The translations under genes and the position numbers were made by a program. The notes under the pieces were generated by a model. The model was not told where the DNA came from and made no database searches. It worked only from the letters and a program-made list of their open reading frames with translations. From assembly GCA_008933995.1 (NCBI GenBank), contig WARS01000007.1, forward strand, positions 5,948,923-6,012,922: a stretch of DNA of 64,000 nt, in the 5' to 3' direction. Origin of the DNA: Datnioides undecimradiatus. Its lineage: Eukaryota > Chordata > Actinopteri > Lobotiformes > Datnioididae. This document shows, one piece after another, positions 39,149 through 49,300 of this stretch (positions within the stretch are counted from its first letter, which is position 1; each line of letters starts with the position of its first letter).

Positions 39149-42100
39149 ATTATAAAGCACTCTACCTGACTATTGATCCTACTGGAGACACCTCCACCTC
39201 ATTTATTTGACAGTGGTTTGCTCCTTTGCAGATTAAGATTTTTTGAAAAGACGCCACCATTTTCCAGATTTTGACGGGGCTTGGAACCCCATTATCAAAA
39301 GCATTCCTACCTAATCTTGTAGGGTTTTGATTGCAGGACATGTGATGGTACTTTTACTGTGTTATATGGCTATTTTTTACAATGGTTAGCTCATTTGATA
39401 CAATTTTATTTTATGTTTTGATGATTTTTGATTCAATAAATAGATACAGTAGACAGATGTGTAAGATAGACAGACAGTGACAGAGACAGGAAAAAAAATC
39501 TACACATTCATTTAAACGTATATTGAAGTGCCGAAAGTGCAGAAGGCATCCATTGAAATGTAGTAAGCTTAAGCAACCTGAGTTGTACTCTCACTACCAA
39601 AATGGGGAAACATGTCTCACAAGACAGCCTTAATGCAGACTTTGTAAACATACCTGATATTTTATTCTTTCAATCCCACGGCCATCTTTTAGCCAGGTGA
39701 TGGTTGGAGTAGGGTTGCCATTGGCAACACAGGGAAGATGGAGATAACCTCCAACCAAGGCCTCCACCACAGGAGGCGGGGCTTCAGTGAAAGTGGGAGG
39801 AGCTATGGAACAAAAAGATTAGGGTGAAATGTACCAAAACATGTCTATTCGTGTCTGTGTTTAAGATAGCATTTGCCATAAAAAACACTAAAATCAGGAA
39901 ATTCGGTTCCTATTTTGATTTCATTTTAATTTATTGTTTACAGAGACTGGTAAAGCTATCTCCACACTGTCTTACAAGCAGCAGCTGCAACAGGACAGAA
40001 ACTGCAAAGAGAAACGCTGGACTAGCAGACAATAAATCTTTGGTCTCACTCGTCCCTTTTTTTATCAGTTTAGATACAGGCATGACAGCAGCTCAGCCTT
40101 GTTTGTTAAGCAGCAGCAGCCTGTGTGCAGTTTACTGACATCGAGTTACATTATTATTTCATACAGCGAAGTGAAAATGTCAGTTACGCTGCCTTTTAGA
40201 TCCACTAACGTGAACGTTTTGCTGCCACTTTGAGTCTCAGATCTCATCACTGAACATAGGGCAGAGACTTTTTCCTTTAACGTCTGCAAACATAAACAAA
40301 CAAGCTTGCAACTTCAACAGTTTATTACAGTTTCTTTAGGACTCACGCCCTTATTGTAGCTTTGTGTAGTAAATAACCAGAGCGTGCTTGAGTTTGAAAA
40401 TGGCTTCAGCATTTTTCTTTTCACCGGAATGAGTCATTTTTCTTCTCTTATCTGAGTTACACGTTGAGATGTTTGTTTCTGAGCCTGAACACAGGAGAGA
40501 CCAGTTGAATTACAAAAACACCTGCCAAAGACTCTCTCCTGGTGACTAATAAATATGCTTTTACACGTAAATAAATGTAGGCACACACAAACAGAGTATG
40601 TTCTTTTAGCTGTGCATTAGTGTGACGGCCACTGACTCTCAAATGTTGAGGCAAAGTGCAAACAATAGGATGTGAGTAGCATACCTGCAGGGCATGTCAG
40701 TGAAGTTACTACCAGTCATAATCTATTATAATTCTCATCTTTAACCCAATGCTCACACAGACCAACTCGGTGAAACTGCCTCACCTTGCTTTGATCTGCC
40801 GCGCGCGCCTATGCTTTGTTCTGTATGTTTGTGCGTGGAATCGTAGCGAAGGTTTTCTCAAATGCGGATAAACTTCAAAGCATGAAAATAATGATGCATA
40901 TTTCATATTTAGATTTATTATTTAAACCTCGCTAAAGTACGATTATAACGCTAGTCAGGGATGATCCTTTCCGAAACCTGCGCGAAGAAAGTTTAAAAGC
41001 TATCCAAATTACCTGATCTGTCTGGAAAGTTTTGAAAGAGAGGTTTTTAAAAAGTGAGGTGGTTTTAACCAAATCTGTTTTGACTGCTTTTGCAAAAGTT
41101 TGAACAGTTTATAGAGGTGTTATACGTGTGGCACATGTCAAGAGATTATGTTTAAACAATGTCTGAGACATGAATGGCATGATGTGAAATGAAGTGCTAG
41201 TTAAAACTACTCATTCAATGAGACTACAACACTTAGAGGCTGAAAAACAGATGATGTGGCTCCTTCAGAATAAGAATGAATAAGGATATTTAAGGTCATC
41301 TCTCTCTGACGCTGAATGTCTGCTTAGTGCTGTTTAATACCAAACTAAAATCAAAATTCATTTTACTAGAAAAATGAGACATCAAGGAATAAATAAAAAT
41401 GTATTCAGTTTTCTGCAGTGACAGCATCCCCAGATATTAGCTTCTTCTAGGCAGCAAGAATGTTTGGTTCCGACCGAGTGTCCCCACTGTAAACAGATAT
41501 AGCACTTATAATATTTGTGAGGCGGGGCACTGAAATAGCTCCAATTATCAATATGGCGCACACAGGCACAATAAGTTATTAACCAGCTGCGGCGGTTGAC
41601 ATTAACCATTGTCAGATGCATCTGTGATTTCAGGACTTCCTGTGCTACTCTTTGTGAATCAAATCACTGTGGATGATTGTGTTTAACCATATAGGGCCCA
41701 TATTACCCTACATCGTGTTTTCAACTAGAGGGGCACACTCGACCTTTGAGAAAACCCTAGTTTCCAGTGTTAAGGGTACCTATGATGTGCTCAATGAATG
41801 GGGAAAAAGCTAGCGCAGCTAAACCCCCTTCCTCCAAACACAACACTGTGCGAGAGCAACCATAGACTCAGCAGGTGTAACATGATTGCTAATTAAAGGA
41901 ATCTGTGTTAGTGCTAATGCCAGCATGCTAGGCTAAGTGGTGAAATAGAAGCTTAATTGACAGCATGGTCGGTCTTTCCAGATGTTGGATGTTTAATGTA
42001 AAGGAACAGATGTGTCAAATCACTTCATAGGCTGCAGCGCTGGGACGTCATTCACTGCAACAGACAGTGGACAGCGAGTCTCCTAGCAACACCAGCCCTC

Positions 42101-45100
42101 GAATGTCAGTCAGACACTGCCGTGGGAAACACCCACCCAGAGGCTCAAAGCTTAGACACTGTTTCCACAAATATGCAGTGAAAAGATATTATCCTCTTTT
42201 GAAAAATGGAAAATTATGCACAGGAGCAGCAGAATAATTATAGTTTATATTTGCTTATACAAATTTCAGCTCCACTTTGAAGGGCCCAGTCGTTAACATT
42301 TTTGACCCTGTAAAGAAACATACATTGTTCTAAATTGAGAGGTGCGACGAAATGAAAAAAAGGCATTAGCTCCATACAAGCTTGCCTTTTTTAACAAATG
42401 TTCTCAAAACTTTTCATATATTTAAAATGAGAAGCGCAAGCAGCTGTACAAGAACATTGTCTACATAAAAATCAAATGATGGTTTCAATCAGAAGATGTC
42501 TAATCAGAGAATACCTAAGATTGGGAATCTGACCAGGCACTTCTGACCAACTGTTGGTGTTTGACTGTTTTAATACTGGGGTGTTACACACACTTGAGAG
42601 CAAAAGTATTGAAGTTGAGAAGTTAGTTAGTCAGTTAGCACTGACTTCCTGTGTGAAGGATCATCTCACATATAGGAACAAATATTTGTTTATGTTAGAA
42701 TATCATCTATTTTCAGGTAAAAAGGTATGTAGCAAAAAGACACAGATACACACACAGACTACTCTGCTAATCTCACCAGTTACAGAAAGCAGAGTCCAGG
42801 TGCCGTTTTGCAGCTCGTCTGTGGGTTCATCCAGTAAGAGGATTCGACACTCATACGAGCCCTGGTCATCCAGCTGAAGGCCCTCCAGCCTCAGGTCGGT
42901 GATTCGGACAAGAGATACTCGCCCTGTGGAAACAGAGCACAGTTTAAAAGGTGAGAGGGCAGGTGTAAGGTGCATGAGACAGGCCAACCGCAGGTGATGC
43001 TGATTTTACTTGTCATTTCTCAGGTCTGCGCTGTGTGTAACTGTTGGGGTGTGAAGCTTTGTTGTGTTGAAACTAGAACATTGTCCTCAAACATAGCCTG
43101 AAACGGCCGCACAGCGCACATAAACAACAGATAGCACATGCACACGCAAACTTGGAAATGTGATCTCCTGGTTGCCAGGTGACAGCTCCCTCGAGCCGGA
43201 GCATGGATGGCAACATCAACCCTTTATCTTTTCCAGTCTGCAGCCCACATCTCCCTGTGTCCATCTAGTTTTCACACCTTATCAGACAGACAACTGTCCA
43301 GTGGCCTAACGGCAGTAACGGCACGCCTGGAGACAGGCCGTCAATGAAGGCATTACATAAGGACACGCAGCCTTCTCTCTGCACTGTCTCAGAAATAAAA
43401 ACATGCTAACAGCAAACACACTGTAGCACCGAAGCCCCAGTGCCACTGGGATGACTGTGTTCTGATGGTAATTATTAACAGAGGCTCTGATTTCTGGTGA
43501 GTGCAGCAGGGAGGGACAGTCCTGACAGCCCAAAAAGAACCAGGAAGTTGGAGTTGTGTTGGCAGCGATAACACGCCTTATTTACTTTTCCAAGCTGCCA
43601 AAGGGGACTAAATCCACAGGGGGAACAGAGGGGAGGGAGGGTTAAAGTAGAGCAAAATACACATCAGTACACACTCGGGGGGATTAGAGCATTTCAAAAT
43701 CCTACCCTTTGACCCCTGGCAGTTATTTTTTCACCTCTCTCATGTTTACTGGTTCAGTGTGATATAGGTCACCATAGCACCTTAGAGGAAAGGTTGTGCT
43801 GAGGCAGGGATGTTGCGGGACCGTGACTGGGAGTCGTCAGATTAAAAGGGAAGGGGAAGGGTGGAGGTGAAGCCGGAGCTTGACCCAGCGCCACTCCTGC
43901 TGCCATTTGAAAAATGCACGATTGCAGGAGATTTTAAATGGAGGTAAATTGAGTGTGAGGCCGGATGAGAGGGAGAGCAGGGAGCAAAAGGGACAGACGA
44001 GGGAAATTTGGAGCCTCGGTCTCTCAACAACACAAGCTTCAGTGAGTTCTCGGTGTGCAAACAAATAAGGGGAGAGGTTAAATTAGGTAAATTTGACCTG
44101 GAGTTGTTTGTGTAAATAAAACAACAACATTTCCCTTTTCTTCTTTCAATACAAACTCACCCCTAGCAACCAAAGATAATAAAGAAAACAGTTATTTATG
44201 GCGTGGAAATCCATAAGAGTTCCTTATTAGAGAAATTACTTTTAACAGTTGACAGCATTCTTCGATAAACGTTAGTTTAGATGGTTCATTGAGAACACAA
44301 AAAAACGGGAACTTGCATTATTGCATGTTGTTTTTGTTACGGATTCTGGATTTTTTGTGTGTGAAGCATTGCAGCAACTGTATAACCAAGCATTGTGTTT
44401 TCATTTATTTATCTTAATTGATCAGTGTATCATTAATTTACAAATATCATTTGTACTTGTAAGAATTACTTTTTGCGTATTTTTGGCCTGGAGCTGCCAG
44501 CCCTTACATTTGTTGACAACCATTTCAAAACCATTTCTTGGATGACGCCATCTTGGTTTTGCCAAGCATGGCGCGGAAGAACTTGACTGACCTGACTTGA
44601 CTGACTGAGTCCTAACCTCCAACCGTCCAACACCAGTGGGATGAACTGGAACACCCATTGTGAGCCAGACCTCGGTCAGTGCTAGGCCACACTAAAGCTC
44701 TAGTGGCTGAATGGGAGCAAATCCCTGCAGACAGGTTTTCTATTAAAGCAGCAGATTAAAGCCCATGGCTCGGGAATAAGGTGTCCAACCATCACATATC
44801 AGCTCAAAAGTTCAGTGTCTTTTGTACAAATACACAGACACATACAGTATAAAGTGCATTTCATTTTAATAGAGCTGCTCTGGGTACTGCTGCTGAGACG
44901 TTAAGAGAATCCAAATAAACACAATTCTGAATAAACTTCTTTGTGTGTGATTACCACCCAACAGTCAGTCATCAGGCATCTTTACAGACCTCGCTAGAGA
45001 TTTGCTTCAAGGTGCTGTAGAAGAGAAAAAGAACTACCCAAAGGCTCTGCTGAGACAGAGACTAAATGGTCACACAGATCATGATGCAGGTAACCAAATA

Positions 45101-46281
45101 AAGTGCTGCAGCAGGGACTGAAAACGATACCGACTACAGGTAGAGGCCCCACCCCCACTAGCAACACTTACTCCTCCTCCTCCTCTTGTTTCCTGCCCTG
45201 CCCACCCCCACTCCTGCTCACTGAGTCCATTAAATTAGTCAAAGAGCAGCTTTTTGACCAGCCAAAGCAAAACAATATTGCCTGTTCATTTCATACACAC
45301 ACACACAGACCACAGCCCCCCACACACAGTAATGCCAGAAGCATTTATTTGCCAAACTGTTTCCAACTGAAGCCCCTCCAAAGGCTGAATCCTTCAGGGT
45401 GCTCTCAGGTGACAGAGAAACACTAAACCATTCAGTGCTGCCACAAAATACAACTCCTCACAAATGAATAGACTCTGTCGGTTTCGCAGTAGAATGGATT
45501 ATTAAGTGCTCTGGTCATTGTGTTTCTTAAGACAACTGCTTACAAAGGAGAAATGAGAAATCATCCACATTCCACTGAAATACGAGCTTAATACTTTTAC
45601 GTTAAGTCATGTGAGATGAATCGGGGCATTATGAGGTGAGATCCTGAGAAAAAAAAAAAACATTTTAATCAACTGATTTTGTTTTCAGAATCTCAGCAAA
45701 TGTGTTTTTTTCATTTTATATTACACTCTGCACAGCTTTGATGTTTATCGGTGTTGTTTAGTTGCTTTCAGACTACAAGATCCTGTTCACTACCTACAAT
45801 GCACTGCGAGACCTTGTCCCCAGTTAGATTTCAGATCTCCTCGTTCCTCAGTCCACTTAGAAACCTTTAACATCCTCAGTTCTCAGCCTTTTATCCATCC
45901 CTCGCTCCATGCGCAAAACAAAAGATGACACATTTGCTGTATTAGCCCAAAGCCTCTTGAATCATCTTTCTCTATCTATCAAATATGCTGAATCTTTGGA
46001 CTGTTTCAAGGCTTGAAACAAGACCCATCTTAATAGGCGAGCCTTTTTATAGATCTGCATCCCTGTGTTATGCCTTGGTGCCTTTTAGTTTGGCCTGTCT
46101 CTCCTTGTGCTGTGTGTTACATTTTAATTGCTTTTTTCATTCAGATGTTTTGAGTGTGTATGTGCAGCACAGGTGAGTGCTATACAAAGAAAGCTTTACC
46201 TGCTGTTGTTGCTATATCTAGTTTTGTTTAATATTCTGTTTTACGGAAAACACTGAGAATCGTGAAGCAAAACAGGCTTTG

Positions 46282-46336
<55 letters not shown>

Positions 46337-49300
46337 CATCAATCAGCAGCATGGGAAACTATAACTATTTTTGTGAACTGGGTACAGGTTTTAGGTGCCT
46401 AATAAAGCTCAGTCAGAAACAGGCCCTTTACTGACAAAAGGAACTTTAAAGGCCATGGAGTGTGTTTTCTCTCTCTCTCTCATTTTATTCAGATTGAAGG
46501 ATGCCCCAGAGATATTGATTTTCCTTCTTCCAAAATGGATATGTAACATTTTGGAAATGAAGTTTTTAAATGATAAAAAAGTCTTGTGGGGACTGGTCCT
46601 GTTTGGTCGGACAGGTCTCTGTATGAAAAATTATTTAAATTCAATACCAATTCGCACGACGCGGACGTCTATGTCCCTGAGAATGTGATATTGACGGGCA
46701 GGAAGCCCACATCATCTCTACGAGATGTCGTCAGCTCTTGGCAAGCTGCACAGAGCCATTCGGGTTTGGGCTGGAGAAAGAAGCAGATAAGGTTTCACTC
46801 CACGCTGCTTGTGGCTCTATTAAACTCTGCTGGGCGATAGTTGAAATTTGAATTGGGAGCTTTCTCAGCATCAGAAGTGGAACTACTCGCTGCTGTAACG
46901 AACATGAGTAATCCCAGTGCAAACTCTCATGTTTGCCGATGCAGGAGAGGTAGCATTTTAGCCATGTTAGTTGTGTGTAAGGTGTTATGCTCGCACACAG
47001 TCTGCTCCTGCTGATTGTGATGGGATTTACATAGGAAGAGCTTGCGAACAGTGTATTTATACAGCTGTATTTTTATAGAGTCAGCAGCTGTATGGGTGCT
47101 GAGGGACTTTCTGTCCTCTCCACAGAACAGACACTAATCCTTTGATCTTTACCGCTCTATTACAACAAATACATTTAAACCCTTTTAGCTCTTAACACTC
47201 TCAGGGGAGCAATCTGTAGGAGATCTAATGTATCTCACACTTTGCAAAGCTCCACACGGTCAGATGGAGAGAATATTGATGGAGGCGTTGACCTGCAATC
47301 AGGTGGAGTTCAAATTTTTTTTCTTTTTAAAGTGGTGAAGACTGACAAATGGTGGAAGGAATGGAGCCGCGGCAGAGTGAATCACTTGGTTTAACCTAAG
47401 AATCACAACAGCTAAACAACAGTTGGACACTGAGTCCCGGAGCCAAACTGTTGAGACACCGGAGAACTTTCATGGCCTGAGGAGGTGAAATCCACACCAG
47501 TCGTCCCATCTCTAAAGCGTTAGTTTCCCATGCTGCACCTGTTACTCCCACAGCAGCCAGTACCTGTGAGAAAGCCTGAGCTCAGCATCAGACTGGACAA
47601 AGCATCTTTTTCGAACCTTTTGTATCCGTTAACAGCAGCTTTCTGTTTGTCACCGGAGAGCCATGTGATTAGCATACCTGTCCTTTTTAAAGGAGGTGCT
47701 TTTCTGTGCAGGATGCTTTATGGTAGAGTGAAGGATGCAGGAGGTATGATTCATAGGCCAAAGGGTAGGCAAACAATTGGGGGGGTTTCCACTAACAGTC
47801 TATTGCCCTGCTTCTTCTGAAACTAACATCCAGTGCAATGAAGTGTGGCATCAATGTACGCTGACGGATCGTCTTCAGAGCCAGTGACAAAAGGCTACTG
47901 TCTTTTATGAGCCCGGGCTGGAATTAAAGTCTGCCCTGCTCCCACTTACGATAATTCATCAGCCAAGGTTCACCCTGACTTTATTGCTATGTAAATGTCT
48001 GTATCGTATTTCCTGCTCAGGTTGGGTGAGGGAGTGGCATTCAACTCAAATGAGTAAGGCCTTGGCTCGACCGAATGCAGGCTCGGATCCTTTGACAAAC
48101 AAAATGCAATGATTACTCTTTACTGTGTCTCATTACAACCAATGACTCTGTAATACAGGGTATTTTTCTCTTGTACTAATAGTAGCCTTGAGGATGAGGC
48201 TGCCAATGTTTTATACTTTTATTTTTGTTGACAGAACCCAAAGCCACCAATGAACTCATCTAAACTGCTTAACCAAAGCCTGATAAAGCTTATTTCTCTG
48301 GGCCATAAAGCTCAATTTTTGTCTGAGGATGATTAAATATGCAAATGAGCCGCATTGTTACACTGGAAGGCATGTGACATGAGCAATGACATCATTAAGA
48401 CAAACATGGGCATGTTGGTATTTCGAGTCAGTCCCACGTCATCATCCTGATGCTGTAAATATTCAAATGTTTATTAATGCACAGGCAAGAACAGTCCCTA
48501 ACAAATTCACTGTAAATTGCACTGGAGTCCTGTTTAAGTGACGTTTGCTAAAAACTACAGTGCCCAGCTGTTTTAGGAAATTAAATTACTAGTTTTTGGT
48601 GGGGGCCTGAGGCTGAGATCCACAGTCATGACAGGGGAGTAAAGTATTGTAAAGTACAAATGGACTAATGCATTGTTAATTCAGGTCTTTTAATGAGGTT
48701 TGATGGCAATATGAAAAAACATTTAGTTATAACCTACGTCCATAGAACAGTAAACTGCTGCTTATAAACTTCATCATTTTTGATTTACGGTTTTTAATAA
48801 AGATGATGTGACATAATCAAATTCTCCAAGATCTTTTAGTCATTAGTTTATTCATAAAACTATAATTTGCTTTAAATCTCCAATTGTTTCGGTGATATAT
48901 GTAATACTGAAATCTGCTCCCTAAAGTTTCAAGTTTCTGAATATAAATGATGTGATGTGAAGTGGCTGTTATTAATCAACTATCTGCTCCCACCTGAATG
49001 TTAAACAGTCAGAATGAATTTCAGTCTTTGAGGTAGCATCATCACGCCTGCTCAGGCAGATTCTTTCTAAAACTGCATTTCGGTCCAAACTCCACATGGT
49101 GCTCTAACAGAAATTCAATATAGTCTTTGGTGAGGCCGATAGGTTGAATTTCTCTTCAGGCAGCTCTATGGAAAAGAAAACGACTTGACAAAAGGAAGAT
49201 CTGAGCCACCCAGACATGCTTTCCTTTTGTCCACACTAGTCCCATTGTTTGTGACTTTAAAGGATAACAGGAGCTACATACAGGTATTCTTGGTCCATTG

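Larger units (their letters stand above)
39041..39653. other. igsf9a intron between coding exons 4 and 5
   Basis: 613 bases, more than half of it repeat: a percomorph repeat copy (about 39190-39380) and a GATA array (39083-39148) next to the exon 5 acceptor. Confidence 0.8.
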
